Shown here piece by piece: positions 9,158 through 18,819 of a stretch of DNA of 64,000 bases (positions within the stretch are counted from its first letter, which is position 1; each line of letters begins with the position of its first letter). The DNA comes from Gilliamella sp. wkB112 (GTDB lineage Bacteria; Pseudomonadota; Gammaproteobacteria; Enterobacterales; Orbaceae): positions 186,001-250,000 of the forward strand of contig NZ_LZGL01000013.1 in NCBI RefSeq assembly GCF_001690685.1, in the 5' to 3' direction. A program made the translations under genes and the position numbers. The notes under the pieces are model-generated. The model worked only from the letters and a program-made list of their open reading frames with translations, was not told the DNA's origin and ran no database searches.

Positions 9158-10338
9158 TATACTCTCCCAATAATAAGCGATGCATTGTTACCACCAAATG
9201 CAAAAGAGTTTGACATTATAACCGGATATTCCAAGATCATATCTCGCGTAACAATATTGATCTTATCAAGATTTGGATCAAATGCTGATATTGAAAAATT
9301 TTGTTGTGGTAAGTATATTTTGTTAGTGAGTAATAAATAACTAATTGCTAATTCGGTAGCGGCGGCACTCCCTAATGTGTGTCCAGTAAGGTGTTTGGTT
9401 GAACTACATGGCGGTAATGATTGGTTAAATAAGCGATATACCGCTTTACTTTCAGCCAAATCATTTAATATAGTTGCGGTGCCATGTAAGTTGATATAGC
9501 CAATCTGATTGGAATTTAACTTAGCTTCATCAAGTGCTATTTGCATAGCCTGTTGCGCACCTAAACCGTCCGGATGCGGCGATGAGATATGATAGGCATC
9601 AGATGATTCGCCGATTCCTAAAATTGCTATGTCACTGGTTTCATGTTTGGTTAGTAAAAATAAAGCACTTGCTTCACCAATATTTATGCCATTACGTTTT
9701 TCTGCAAATGGCATACATGGGTTTGCAGACAGAGATTCAAGCGCATTAAAACCATTAATTGGCATTCTACTTAAACTGTCGGAACCACCAACAATTGCTG
9801 CATCGACCAGACCTGATTCGATTAGCCTTTTTCCACTTATAATGGCTTTGGCGCTTGAGGTGCAAGCTGTCGAAATAGTATAACTAGGACCTTTTAAACC
9901 AAGTAACGCGGTCAAAAAGCAAGATGGATCACCCAATTCTTGTTGATTATAACTATAGCTTGAAGGAAAGTTTTGAGTTTGTAAGTAGTGATTAACGGCG
10001 AGATCACCTTCATGAATACCGGAAGTACTGGTCCCCATAATAATTGCTACTCTTTTACGCCCATATTGACTAATAATTTGTTCTATTTCATGTTGAATTT
10101 GCAGATACGTTGCATACAAAAGTCGGTTATTGCGTGTTGAGTATAGTGATAAAGGTTTAGGAATGTTGGGCAAATCATCTGAGACTTTTCCTAACCATGT
10201 TGGTTGACCATCTAATAACCATTCTTGTCGTTGAACTAAGCAATGGCTAGCTCGATAATTGTTAGCTAGATTTTGCTTAATTTCAATCAAGGTATTGCCT
10301 AATGCATTAATTGCACCTAGTGCAGCTATATAGATCAT
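9157..10338 (-). CDS. apeO: Aryl polyene beta-ketoacyl-ACP synthase (ApeO-like)
   Basis: A 393-residue ketosynthase with a complete active site: STACTSSAKA (Cys), NLHGTATILND (His) and HLTGHTLGSA (His), plus the NSFAFGGNNAS end. It is the second full ketosynthase of the cluster, probably the chain-elongating partner of the short ketosynthase-like ApeC, as known for APE biosynthesis (established knowledge of the family, not visible here). It abuts apeN (its start codon directly precedes the apeN stop position on the minus strand) and overlaps apeP by one base. Confidence 0.9.
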   Translation of the reverse strand: MIYIAALGAINALGNTLIEIKQNLANNYRASHCLVQRQEWLLDGQPTWLGKVSDDLPNIPKPLSLYSTRNNRLLYATYLQIQHEIEQIISQYGRKRVAIIMGTSTSGIHEGDLAVNHYLQTQNFPSSYSYNQQELGDPSCFLTALLGLKGPSYTISTACTSSAKAIISGKRLIESGLVDAAIVGGSDSLSRMPINGFNALESLSANPCMPFAEKRNGINIGEASALFLLTKHETSDIAILGIGESSDAYHISSPHPDGLGAQQAMQIALDEAKLNSNQIGYINLHGTATILNDLAESKAVYRLFNQSLPPCSSTKHLTGHTLGSAAATELAISYLLLTNKIYLPQQNFSISAFDPNLDKINIVTRDMILEYPVIMSNSFAFGGNNASLIIGRV

Positions 10339-10911
10339 TTACTGCGCTTCCATACTTTGAATGTCAATTTGATAGCCAAATATATTATGTACAATTTGAA
10401 TAGGTTTTCTTATTTGCAGGGATGGTTTTTCTTTATAGGTTATGTCGATAATAGTTTCTTGTTTATCATTAAGTAATTTTCTATGTAGTTGGTTATCAAT
10501 AAGTTGCCAGCCTTCCGGTAAAACTACTTGCCATTGTTGAGTAGGTAAAATGCTTAACATAATATCAGATAAAACTTGCTGAGGTGCTGGCAATTCTTTA
10601 ACGAATATATTTTGTTTCGTTTTAATATTTCGACCGTCATATTCAATTTCGAATAATCGAATTCCTAACGCTGTCAATCCAATAACTTTAAGTTGATTTT
10701 GGTTGAGATCAACTAAAGTAATAAGTGAATTTGCTTGGTTTTTATATTTGAACTTTAGTAGTTGTTGGTCGTGATAATCTTGCTGTAAATTAGGTATTGG
10801 AAGATTGACTCTTGTTTCCTTAGTTAGCCATGCCTCTGCGTGGGGTTTAGTTGTGCAAGCAGAAATAAGCATTCCTAACATAAGTATTGTTAAAATTAAA
10901 TATTTTTTCAT
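10339..10911 (-). CDS. apeN: DUF3261 lipoprotein of aryl polyene cluster (ApeN-like)
   Basis: A 190-residue protein with a lipoprotein signal peptide: MKKYLILTILMLGMLISACTT, where Cys19 follows a LISAC lipobox. The mature part is rich in beta-prone segments and matches the position of the DUF3261 lipoprotein found after the exporter in APE clusters. It probably acts in the periplasm or outer membrane in moving the aryl polyene lipid with ApeL and ApeM; the exact role is not known. It sits 21 bases after apeM. Confidence 0.82.
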   Translation of the reverse strand: MKKYLILTILMLGMLISACTTKPHAEAWLTKETRVNLPIPNLQQDYHDQQLLKFKYKNQANSLITLVDLNQNQLKVIGLTALGIRLFEIEYDGRNIKTKQNIFVKELPAPQQVLSDIMLSILPTQQWQVVLPEGWQLIDNQLHRKLLNDKQETIIDITYKEKPSLQIRKPIQIVHNIFGYQIDIQSMEAQ

Positions 10912-10932
10912 CCTGAATCACCTAGTTTTGGA

Positions 10933-13266
10933 TTATTTATTTTTTAAATATTGGTTTTGGGGTACAGCTAATGGTGCAAATAAAAATGCAGCGAAAATTC
11001 CACTAGTTAGCACTAAACCAAATCCTCTAATAGCATTTGTATGGCTAATTATCAGAAGTCCAAAAGATAATAGCGTAGTTAAAGCTGCCATGGTGACAGC
11101 TAATAATGCACTTTTGGTTTGGCTTTTATAATTACTTAAGAACAGACTATAATCGATACCGATACCAATGACAAGGATGAGTGCCAACATTGAAAATAAA
11201 TTGAGTGATTGATTTGTAATTCCATGTATCGATAATGCCATACCAATCGATAAAAGTGTTGGTAAGGTACTTTTTAACGCAGCAATTAACCCATGCTTAC
11301 GATTGTAGATGATAAAACTCAAACAAATAATTGCTACGGTAACGGTAATTAGTTGTGCTATATGAATGCGGTAGTTGGTGAACATAGTATTGAAGTCGGA
11401 ACGACGATCTAACCAATAAACACCGTTATCTATTTGAGATAATTGTCTAACTTGATTTAATTGATGAATACCACTTACTGGTATCAAGGTAGCACTTTTA
11501 CCATCTTTTAATGACAACCACAGTAAATTTCGACCATGGCTGATTGTGCTTTGTTGCCATAACTCTGGCGTAATAAAAGTGGTATTAACTGGGTTGAAAT
11601 GAGGTAATTCGACCTGTAGGTTGATTTGCTTAAGCGAGGATATGATCTCAGGTGCGTATTGCTCTAATGTAACTATATTTTGTTGTTGTTTAGCCATCGA
11701 TGGCAAGTTAATTGCTTGATATTGCTTAAAGGCTCCATTTTGTTTTGCTTGTTCTAATTTTGGTAAAAATTGTTCCAATCTTTGCAATGTTTGTTCAGGG
11801 GTATCGCCAAATACTATAAACCATTTTTGGTCTGAAGATTGGTGAGTGATATTAATTATTTGCTGTTCTTGATGTTGTAGTTCAGCAGGTAAAGCTTGTA
11901 ACTTGCCAATATCATCATCTACGTTAAGTTGATTTAAACCATAACCAATAAAAATTAAAGCTAATATTATCATAAAGAGTTGCATTACTCTTTTTTGCCA
12001 GAGATTAAGCCAAAAACTTAATAAGTGTTGACCTATATTTTCCCGTACAGGCAACTTTTTGACTAAAAATGGATACCAACAAATCACAGTCATAAATGCG
12101 CCAATTAAGCCAAACATAGCAAATATTGACAGTTGTTTTAACCCAGGGAAAGGGGCAATTAATAAAATTAAATAAGCAATAAAACTGGTACTTAAGGCAA
12201 TGGCTAATGTTGCTATTAATTTTTTTAAACTTAGATAAGGTGATTCCTGATTGCCGTGCAATAATCGTTCAGTAAGATAGTGAAGTGAATAATCAATAGC
12301 GATACCAATGATGCTGGTACTCATTACTAAAGTAATTACATGAATTTCACCAAATATAGTTAATACAGCAACTAATCCACAAACAATACCAATGAAAATT
12401 GATAATAAGGAAAGTAAGATCGGTCTAACTGAACGAAAAATAGTAATAATTAAAATGACGATGCCGATAATTGATATACTGCCAATAGTTGAAATATCAC
12501 TTTGAGCTTGTTGACTAGCATAATCGCTATAAAATAAAACCCCACGCTTTAATATTTTTGTTTCTGGCCATTTTGTTTTTAATTGATCGGTGAGTTGATT
12601 TAGCTGTATCACGATTTGGTGTGATTGGTTCATATTAAATGAAGAGCCATTCAGTTCAGCATAAATCATGTACCAGACAGCACCTTGTTCATCCTTGCTA
12701 GTAAGCCAATTATTTTTAACCATTAAGTTGCCGGTATTGGCTAACTGGTTTAATTGTGATGAACGTATTAGAAGTAAAGGGTCATTGGTTAGTTCACTAG
12801 CACTAACCCCACTAAAAGGCGAGTATAGTTGACTTAGGATCCAAGAAAAATGTTGATTTGATTTAAGCCGTGCGATCGTTTGGTCATCTATTAATTGAAA
12901 ACGATGTTGATAAGCAAATTGCCCCCAACTTTTTTGAAAATTTTCGTCAAATAAGCCGTTTGTTTGATGAATAAATGTTTGTTGTTGTAAATTTTGGTAC
13001 CACCACATTACCGGTTCGGTATTATTAGGATCGGCTGGTTTAATTAACCAAACTAATTGTTTATCGAGTCTATCTTGAAAACTATTAATAAGTTCAGATG
13101 GTACCTTGTTGGTTTGTTCTTTAGGTAATAAAGATAATATACTGCTATTTAATTTGCTATTAGAAACCAGATAACCTGTTGCCAATAGCAGGGTAATAAC
13201 CATCATCAGCCATAAAATGGCGGCAGTTTTTAGTGTTACAAACTTATTTAAATAATAGTTGTTCAT
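10933..13266 (-). CDS. apeM: MMPL/RND-type exporter of aryl polyene cluster (ApeM-like)
   Basis: A 777-residue inner-membrane protein with the duplicated RND layout: one N-terminal membrane segment (~15-33), a large periplasmic loop, then a block of about five segments (~255-400), a second periplasmic loop and a final block (~620-770). The conserved membrane motif GIAIDYSLHY appears in the first block and GIGIDYSLFLS in the second; both carry the acidic residue used for proton coupling. It is presumed to move the APE lipid out of the inner membrane, with LolA-like ApeL as partner. Its start overlaps the apeL end by 23 bases. Confidence 0.9.
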   Translation of the reverse strand: MNNYYLNKFVTLKTAAILWLMMVITLLLATGYLVSNSKLNSSILSLLPKEQTNKVPSELINSFQDRLDKQLVWLIKPADPNNTEPVMWWYQNLQQQTFIHQTNGLFDENFQKSWGQFAYQHRFQLIDDQTIARLKSNQHFSWILSQLYSPFSGVSASELTNDPLLLIRSSQLNQLANTGNLMVKNNWLTSKDEQGAVWYMIYAELNGSSFNMNQSHQIVIQLNQLTDQLKTKWPETKILKRGVLFYSDYASQQAQSDISTIGSISIIGIVILIITIFRSVRPILLSLLSIFIGIVCGLVAVLTIFGEIHVITLVMSTSIIGIAIDYSLHYLTERLLHGNQESPYLSLKKLIATLAIALSTSFIAYLILLIAPFPGLKQLSIFAMFGLIGAFMTVICWYPFLVKKLPVRENIGQHLLSFWLNLWQKRVMQLFMIILALIFIGYGLNQLNVDDDIGKLQALPAELQHQEQQIINITHQSSDQKWFIVFGDTPEQTLQRLEQFLPKLEQAKQNGAFKQYQAINLPSMAKQQQNIVTLEQYAPEIISSLKQINLQVELPHFNPVNTTFITPELWQQSTISHGRNLLWLSLKDGKSATLIPVSGIHQLNQVRQLSQIDNGVYWLDRRSDFNTMFTNYRIHIAQLITVTVAIICLSFIIYNRKHGLIAALKSTLPTLLSIGMALSIHGITNQSLNLFSMLALILVIGIGIDYSLFLSNYKSQTKSALLAVTMAALTTLLSFGLLIISHTNAIRGFGLVLTSGIFAAFLFAPLAVPQNQYLKNK

Positions 13267-13849
13267 TTTTATTTAATGGTGTTGTGCGATGATTAGAAAA
13301 TGAAATAACCGTTTTATCATTTTGCATATCATCAATGATAATTTTTTGTAGATAGACTTCGCCACTTAATGTTATCTGTTGAAAAATTTTACTTAATGGC
13401 GCTAATTTAGGTTTTAGCAGTAAAGTCCATTGTCTGTTTTGTTCACTTAGTGTGACGTCAAAATTATCTTCTAACAATTTTCTATCTGCGGTAAATATTG
13501 CCGTTAATAAATGATTAAACTGAAATAATTGTGGTTGAGTTTCTGCCGTAATGATCTGTGGCTTTTGATCAGCAATGTTTTGTTCCATTCGTTGTTGATT
13601 CATTTTTAATATCATTTCAAAAGGAGTTAATTGTTGCCACCATAATCCTAATTTTTGCGATAGGATCATTTTACCAGTTGAATGCAATGAATCGGGTAAA
13701 CCATTAATATAGCGATCCTGACTAAAATCCGCCCGTACAATTTCATTCTTACTAAATTGTTGTTGTAAATCTGCTAGCGTAATTGCTTGACAGCAAGTTG
13801 TTAAAAACAACCCTAAAATGCTAATAGAAGCAGCTAAATATTGTTTCAT
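13244..13849 (-). CDS. apeL: LolA-like outer-membrane lipoprotein carrier of aryl polyene cluster (ApeL-like)
   Basis: A 201-residue periplasmic protein: a signal peptide at residues 1-22 (MKQYLAASISILGLFLTTCC...), then a LolA-type domain starting EIVRADFSQDRYINGLPDSLHSTGKM and containing GLWWQQLTPFEM. LolA-like proteins carry lipids in a hydrophobic beta-barrel pocket across the periplasm. Linked to the MMPL exporter, it probably shuttles the polyene product to the outer membrane. It overlaps apeK by four bases and apeM by 23 bases. Confidence 0.87.
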   Translation of the reverse strand: MKQYLAASISILGLFLTTCCQAITLADLQQQFSKNEIVRADFSQDRYINGLPDSLHSTGKMILSQKLGLWWQQLTPFEMILKMNQQRMEQNIADQKPQIITAETQPQLFQFNHLLTAIFTADRKLLEDNFDVTLSEQNRQWTLLLKPKLAPLSKIFQQITLSGEVYLQKIIIDDMQNDKTVISFSNHRTTPLNKNEQLLFK

Positions 13850-14274
13850 TCTACTAATCCAAACCTTTCTAATAATATTTTGGGAGTAACAAAACTCATT
13901 TCCTGATTAATGGCCGATACAGCCACTTGAATGGTATAACCAGAAGTTGTTTTTTTCCCGGTTTTTACGTCAATTATTTTATAATTAATTTTTATGCGGT
14001 GTTCATATTCTGCTAATTCTGCAGTTATTTGTAATGTTTGTTCAGCAATTGTTGAGGCTGAGTATTTTATTCTTGCATCAACAACAGGCCAAAGATAACC
14101 AGACTCGATCATGTCGCGGTAACCATAATGGTATTTTTGAAATAAAGCTTCTCGTGCTTTTTCAAAAAATTTTAAATAATTGCCATGCCACACAACACCC
14201 ATTGCATCAGTATCATGAAATGAGGTGGTATATTCGATTGTCGCACAGCATTTAGTATTACAATTCATGTCCAT
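13846..14274 (-). CDS. apeK: Hot-dog acyl thioesterase of aryl polyene cluster (ApeK-like)
   Basis: A 142-residue YbgC/4-hydroxybenzoyl-CoA thioesterase-type protein. The active-site segment TTSFHDTDAMGVVWHGNYLKFFEKARE (given here in part: HDTDAMGVVWHGNYLKFF) holds the catalytic Asp. It may release polyene chains or edit wrongly loaded acyl-ACPs. Its start overlaps the end of apeJ by 17 bases. Confidence 0.88.
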   Translation of the reverse strand: MDMNCNTKCCATIEYTTSFHDTDAMGVVWHGNYLKFFEKAREALFQKYHYGYRDMIESGYLWPVVDARIKYSASTIAEQTLQITAELAEYEHRIKINYKIIDVKTGKKTTSGYTIQVAVSAINQEMSFVTPKILLERFGLVE

Positions 14275-16018
14275 TTTTCTTTAGCGTTAGGTTATTGGAT
14301 TTAGGTTGACTAAATTGCCAAAAATCATAGAAATTAAACCAATCAAGAGGCGATATTAAACAATAGTGCTCTAAACGCTTAGCATAACTTTGTATTATTA
14401 ATTCCAGTTCACGTTGGCGATTGGCTCTGGTTAAATTTAGTCTATCGGAAAAATGTTCAAAATAGAATTGAAAACGTCCATTAGGTTTTAATCCCCAAAC
14501 TAAATAAACAGGACATTTTAATGTAGCAGATAAGATAAATGGCCCTTTAGGGAACGGGGCGGGTTTACCTAAAAAATCAGTCCAAACAACGGAGTTTTCT
14601 TGCATTCTTTGATGAGCATTACTTGATGTTCTATCGCCAACAATCGCTATCCATTCACCAGCGTCGATTTTTTGTTTTAATAAAATTGCTGTATCAGGCC
14701 CTAAGGTGTCGACCTGAATTAAATTAATGGCAGAATCTGAATTAACTTCTTTCAAGACTTGATTAAAACGGGCGGCATGATGAGTAAATACTAGGGCGTT
14801 AATTGTTACTTGATGGGATAATTTTGCAATTGCTCGGCACATTTCTATGTCGCCAAGGTGTGAACAGAGTAAAATAATGCCCTGCTTTTCAGCGATAATG
14901 TTTAAACATTTTTGTTTATTAGGATAATACAAATCATCTATTTTAATGTCACCTTGCCAACTGGCAAGTTTATCGAGTAATGATTCGCCAAAGCGTTGAA
15001 AATGATGAAATGTAGTAAGTTGTTTTTTATCAACTAATGGAATGTGGTGGTAATATTGTTTGATTGTTTGTAAGTAATCTTTTGATGCTTGCCGTTGCTT
15101 TTTACCGGTTAACCAAAAATAGCTTATAACTGGAAACATGATCAGTTGCGCCACTTTTCGACCTAATAAACGGTAAAGCATGAGGATAAATTTAATGCCT
15201 AACAATCCTTTCCTTTCTTGAGTTTGAGACCAATGGGTTTGCTGTTTTTTTTTATTAAGATTTCGTTTTATTAAAGAAATTGATCGTGGCAACATACCAA
15301 AGAATAGTCTGGTATGCATCCAAGAAATAAGTAAATTATCTTGGAATGCTTTGAAGTGAGAAATGCCACCTTTTGGGTAAATTACCTTAGTAGGTATAAA
15401 AATAACCGAAGAACCTTGCCAATATAATCTGACCATTATATCTGTATCAAAATCCATCCGTTTACCTATTTGATGTTGATTAATTAGCTTATAAGTTGAT
15501 GGCAATGGATAAATACGCAATCCACACATACTATCTTTAATTGCAAAAGATAGAGTTTCGATCCATACCCAAAAATGGGTTATATATCTAGCTATTAATC
15601 TATGTTTAGGTACAGAATCATCGTAAATAGGACGACCAGATATTAATGCACTAGGAAATAATTTGGATTGTGCGATCAGTTGCATAATATCTTGGCAATT
15701 GTGTTGACCGTCAGCATCAAGTTGAATTGCGTGTGAATATCCTTGTTGATAGGCATATTTAATTCCAGTCATCACGGCACCACCTTTACCTTGATTGGTT
15801 GGTAAACGAATTAAGGTCACCCATGGTAATTGTTGAGAGATTTGTTGCAGTTGTTTTGCCGAATCACTGGTACTGCCATCATCAATTAAAAAACAGTGTA
15901 ATTGATAAGTTTCAATACTATTAAGAACGCCAGCTAATGCTTCACTATGATTATAACATGGAATAACAAAGCAGTAATTAATTGATGTTGTTTCCGTTAT
16001 ATAGGTTGTTACTGGCAT
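14258..16018 (-). CDS. apeJ: Fused glycosyltransferase 2 / lysophospholipid-type acyltransferase (ApeJ-like)
   Basis: A 586-residue two-domain protein. Residues ~14-245 form a family-2 glycosyltransferase with FVIPCYNHSEAL, LIDDGSTSDSA and AIQLDADGQHN (DXD metal site). Residues ~270-570 form an HtrB/WaaM-like acyltransferase domain with LLCSHLGDIEMCRA (His-x4-Glu type motif) and VGDRTSS. The pair is typical of APE clusters and is expected to build the glycosylated lipid anchor that carries the aryl polyene. It overlaps apeHI by 10 bases and apeK by 17. Confidence 0.88.
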   Translation of the reverse strand: MPVTTYITETTSINYCFVIPCYNHSEALAGVLNSIETYQLHCFLIDDGSTSDSAKQLQQISQQLPWVTLIRLPTNQGKGGAVMTGIKYAYQQGYSHAIQLDADGQHNCQDIMQLIAQSKLFPSALISGRPIYDDSVPKHRLIARYITHFWVWIETLSFAIKDSMCGLRIYPLPSTYKLINQHQIGKRMDFDTDIMVRLYWQGSSVIFIPTKVIYPKGGISHFKAFQDNLLISWMHTRLFFGMLPRSISLIKRNLNKKKQQTHWSQTQERKGLLGIKFILMLYRLLGRKVAQLIMFPVISYFWLTGKKQRQASKDYLQTIKQYYHHIPLVDKKQLTTFHHFQRFGESLLDKLASWQGDIKIDDLYYPNKQKCLNIIAEKQGIILLCSHLGDIEMCRAIAKLSHQVTINALVFTHHAARFNQVLKEVNSDSAINLIQVDTLGPDTAILLKQKIDAGEWIAIVGDRTSSNAHQRMQENSVVWTDFLGKPAPFPKGPFILSATLKCPVYLVWGLKPNGRFQFYFEHFSDRLNLTRANRQRELELIIQSYAKRLEHYCLISPLDWFNFYDFWQFSQPKSNNLTLKKNGHEL

Positions 16019-17742
16019 AATGTAAGTTTTCCTGAACTGGCCACTTTATTGATATTTTCTGGGGTAATAAAAGTATAAGAAAATAACAATTTTTGTGTCT
16101 GAGTGTTCCATTCTATGTGTAACAATAAGTGATCTTCAGGCAATATAGGGCATTGAAATTTGATTACTTCCACCGATGATAAGGCTAAATTCGCGTTAAA
16201 AAATTTTTGGGCATAATAAATTACCCAATTGAGTTGAGCCACTCCTGGTAATAGTGGTTGTGAAACAAAATGGCCTTTAAACCAAAATAGATCAGGTGGT
16301 ATATTCAGCTCAATATCAGCTTGATGTTGATTGATATTTAAGGTTATTTCTTCAGGAAGTATTTTACTCATTTTGGTAACCTCAAATAATTTTTTTAATT
16401 CAATATAAGTACATTTGCCTTGAGTATTTTTAGGAAAATCATTAATAAATCGCCATTTTTTAGGCATTTCGCTTAATGATAATGTATCTTTTAAGGATTG
16501 TCGAAAATATTGTGATAATTTGAACGTTCCTTCATGTTGTAATTGTTGTTGCCCAGAATGATTGAGTTTAATTATTATACCAAGAATAGTTCGATTATTA
16601 TGTTCTAATGGGATAACATATGCTTGTTCGACTTGATTAAGTTGATTGAATTTATTTTCTATATAAGTCAATGAAACTCGTTTTTCCGATATTTTGATGA
16701 TTTTGTCGAGGCGACCATCTAAATAAAAAGATCTGCTATTCACTAATCTTATTTTATCATCCAATGGTTGAGGTTTATCAAGTAATGGTGAAAAAAATAG
16801 TGCAGGTTGGCTTTCTTCCATTTTAATATGCATTGGCGCAAATAACTGCCAAGGCATATCAGGCTGTTTTTGTTGGCGAATAGCTATAATACCAGTTTCA
16901 CTTGAACCATATATCTCATTTGGTAATACTGTGAAGTTATGTTGACAAAGTTGTGCTTCGGCATAAGTTAATTTTCCACCCGACGAAATCACTTTATCAC
17001 ATTTTATTGCAGGCAATTTATCATCTAAATTTTTAATAATTGAAGGCGTGGTAATGTAGATTAATTTTTTATGTTTATAGGCCGTAAATTGTTCTTGATA
17101 AATAATTTTTTCACAAACAAATGGTATTTTACAACTTAGTGCTAACATAATTTTAAAGGTTAAACCATACATGTGTTCATGCGAAACAGCCGCCACAAAT
17201 AGATCGCTAGACAATTCTCCCCAGTAAGATAGAAGAACTAAACTTTCTTGTTCCAACTGAGAAACTGATTTTTCAATTGGTTTGGGTAATCCTGTTGAAC
17301 CGGAGGTAAACAACGTGAAGGTTTTTTGGATAAAGCCATTATCCAAAAGATTATAATCATAGGTTAGATTGTTGGAATTTAGTGAATTAATATCGATAAT
17401 TTGTTGGTTATCATATTGGTTTTGATAAATTGTTTTATCATCGGTCAATATCGCTTCGTAAAAATGTTGCATTTCTTGATGGCATGGATCGAGCAAGCGG
17501 GGATGTTTACCTAAATAAAGTAATGCTAATAATCCTGCCACAAAATTAAAGCTATCTTGCATGGATAACGCCCAATATTTTTGCGGGCAATGAACTAGTG
17601 AATGACAGATTAATAACACTTGCTGTTTGAGATCTCCAACTAATAATGGTTGGTGATGTCTAAAAGCAATTATTTCATGTTCAGGTCGTAATAGCTGTTC
17701 AGATAAATAGGCTAATTTTGGTGTTTTTGACGAATAAGCCAT
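16009..17742 (-). CDS. apeH-apeI: Fused AMP-dependent ligase and ApeI-type dehydratase
   Basis: A 577-residue single reading frame. Residues ~1-455 form an AMP-dependent acyl/aryl ligase with TLFTSGSTGLPKPIEKS (phosphate loop), EIYGSSETG and a C-terminal NTQGKCTY motif. This should activate the aryl starter acid and load it on an ACP. Residues ~458-577 form a hot-dog dehydratase with PDLFWFKGHFVSQPLLPGVAQL (His-containing FabA/FabZ motif; shown as WFKGHFVSQPLLPG), corresponding to ApeI, which is normally a separate gene. An internal ATG with a GAGG ribosome site lies exactly at the junction, so the second domain could also be made alone. It overlaps apeG by 31 bases and apeJ by 10. Confidence 0.9.
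   Translation of the reverse strand: MAYSSKTPKLAYLSEQLLRPEHEIIAFRHHQPLLVGDLKQQVLLICHSLVHCPQKYWALSMQDSFNFVAGLLALLYLGKHPRLLDPCHQEMQHFYEAILTDDKTIYQNQYDNQQIIDINSLNSNNLTYDYNLLDNGFIQKTFTLFTSGSTGLPKPIEKSVSQLEQESLVLLSYWGELSSDLFVAAVSHEHMYGLTFKIMLALSCKIPFVCEKIIYQEQFTAYKHKKLIYITTPSIIKNLDDKLPAIKCDKVISSGGKLTYAEAQLCQHNFTVLPNEIYGSSETGIIAIRQQKQPDMPWQLFAPMHIKMEESQPALFFSPLLDKPQPLDDKIRLVNSRSFYLDGRLDKIIKISEKRVSLTYIENKFNQLNQVEQAYVIPLEHNNRTILGIIIKLNHSGQQQLQHEGTFKLSQYFRQSLKDTLSLSEMPKKWRFINDFPKNTQGKCTYIELKKLFEVTKMSKILPEEITLNINQHQADIELNIPPDLFWFKGHFVSQPLLPGVAQLNWVIYYAQKFFNANLALSSVEVIKFQCPILPEDHLLLHIEWNTQTQKLLFSYTFITPENINKVASSGKLTLCQ
16369..16383 (-). promoter_or_regulatory. Internal ribosome binding site and ATG at the ApeH-ApeI junction
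   Basis: On the minus strand GAGG (bases 16383-16380) is followed after 8 nt by ATG (16371-16369), the first codon of MSKILPEEI, where the dehydratase domain begins (residue 458 of the fusion). The spacing is ideal for initiation. It would give a free ~120-residue ApeI-like protein beside the fusion. Confidence 0.6.
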
Positions 17743-18275
17743 TCTCCCCCCATTAGTATTGCAATGAGAATATAGCTAATCAGGCCATTATAAATTGTCC
17801 AGTAAGAGATATTATCCAATAGGCAGGTTAAAAGTGCTATGCTGCCATTTAATACAAAAAATACACACCAACATAATGTTACTTTACGAGTATATTGTAT
17901 CGCTTTTCGTGATAACTCCGAATGACGTATTCTTGCGAATTTTTCTATTATTGTTTGTGGTTGTGTTAAAGAGTAGCAAAAAACTGCAAAAAATAGCACA
18001 TTAACAGCAACCGGATAATAAAGTAGTAGCTGATACTTAGTAAATACCCAACTAAGAATTGCTAAGAATAAACCTACACACGCAGTAATCTTTGCTAGCC
18101 ATTGGATATAAGAGAATATATTGGGCAAGGTAAAGATGCGTAATATAAAAAACATTAGTAAACATAAAATTGCTAGATTAATACATTGATAATGTAGAGA
18201 TAAATAGATAATAAATGGATAACATACTAATAAAATATTAGTAATGCATTTTATTATTACTCTATATTTATTCAT
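17712..18275 (-). CDS. apeG: Membrane protein of aryl polyene cluster (ApeG-like)
   Basis: A 187-residue hydrophobic protein with about six predicted membrane segments (roughly 8-25, 30-47, 55-73, 85-101, 130-150, 160-178). It lies between the acyl carrier proteins and the ligase, the place occupied by the COG4648-type membrane protein in known APE loci. The biochemical role is unknown. It overlaps the ligase gene by 31 bases and starts five bases after apeF, on the same message. Confidence 0.78.
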   Translation of the reverse strand: MNKYRVIIKCITNILLVCYPFIIYLSLHYQCINLAILCLLMFFILRIFTLPNIFSYIQWLAKITACVGLFLAILSWVFTKYQLLLYYPVAVNVLFFAVFCYSLTQPQTIIEKFARIRHSELSRKAIQYTRKVTLCWCVFFVLNGSIALLTCLLDNISYWTIYNGLISYILIAILMGGEWLIRQKHQN

Positions 18276-18280
18276 GTTTA

Positions 18281-18529
18281 TTATTTATCATTCATTAAAT
18301 TATTTACTGCTTCAACTACGTCTTGTACAGTTCTTACCGATTTAAATGTTTCGGGATCGACTTTTTTGCCTATCTTTTTTTGTAGATGAACAACTAAGTC
18401 AACAGCATCTATACTATCAAGATCCAATTCTTCAAATAGCCTTGACTCAGGTTTGATTTCTTCTGGTGATAACTCAAAAAGTTGGACAAGTGCAGATTGA
18501 ATTTGTTCAAAAATTTGTTGCTTATCCAT
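18281..18529 (-). CDS. apeF: Acyl carrier protein (ApeF-like)
   Basis: An 82-residue acyl carrier protein. The phosphopantetheine attachment serine is in ELDLDSIDAVDL (about Ser39). It carries the growing polyene or starter acyl chain. It is the second of two tandem ACP genes, 13 bases after apeE; a GGAG-type Shine-Dalgarno precedes the ATG. Confidence 0.92.
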   Translation of the reverse strand: MDKQQIFEQIQSALVQLFELSPEEIKPESRLFEELDLDSIDAVDLVVHLQKKIGKKVDPETFKSVRTVQDVVEAVNNLMNDK

Positions 18530-18542
18530 GCTATAGGACTCC

Positions 18543-18797
18543 TTATTGTTGTGAAGAAATAAAATTAGCTAATGTTTTAACCGAATAGAATGCTTTTTTA
18601 GTTTCGTCACTTTCAGCTGATAAAACAATACTATATTGGTTTTTTATCGCAAGACCAAGTTCTAATGCATCTATTGAATCTAAGCCAAGACCATCACCAA
18701 ATAATGGTGCCTCGGTTTCAATTTCATTAGGAGTTATGTCTTCTAAGTTAAGAACATGAATAATGAGAGTTTTAATTTCATTGTGTAATTTTTCCAT
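18543..18797 (-). CDS. apeE: Acyl carrier protein (ApeE-like)
   Basis: An 84-residue acyl carrier protein with the phosphopantetheine site GLGLDSIDALEL (about Ser40). It is the first of the tandem ACPs, with AAGGAAAA before its ATG. Two different ACPs are usual in APE clusters and probably hold different intermediates. Confidence 0.92.
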   Translation of the reverse strand: MEKLHNEIKTLIIHVLNLEDITPNEIETEAPLFGDGLGLDSIDALELGLAIKNQYSIVLSAESDETKKAFYSVKTLANFISSQQ

Positions 18798-18819
18798 TAG
18801 TTTTCCTTTTACTTATTTT

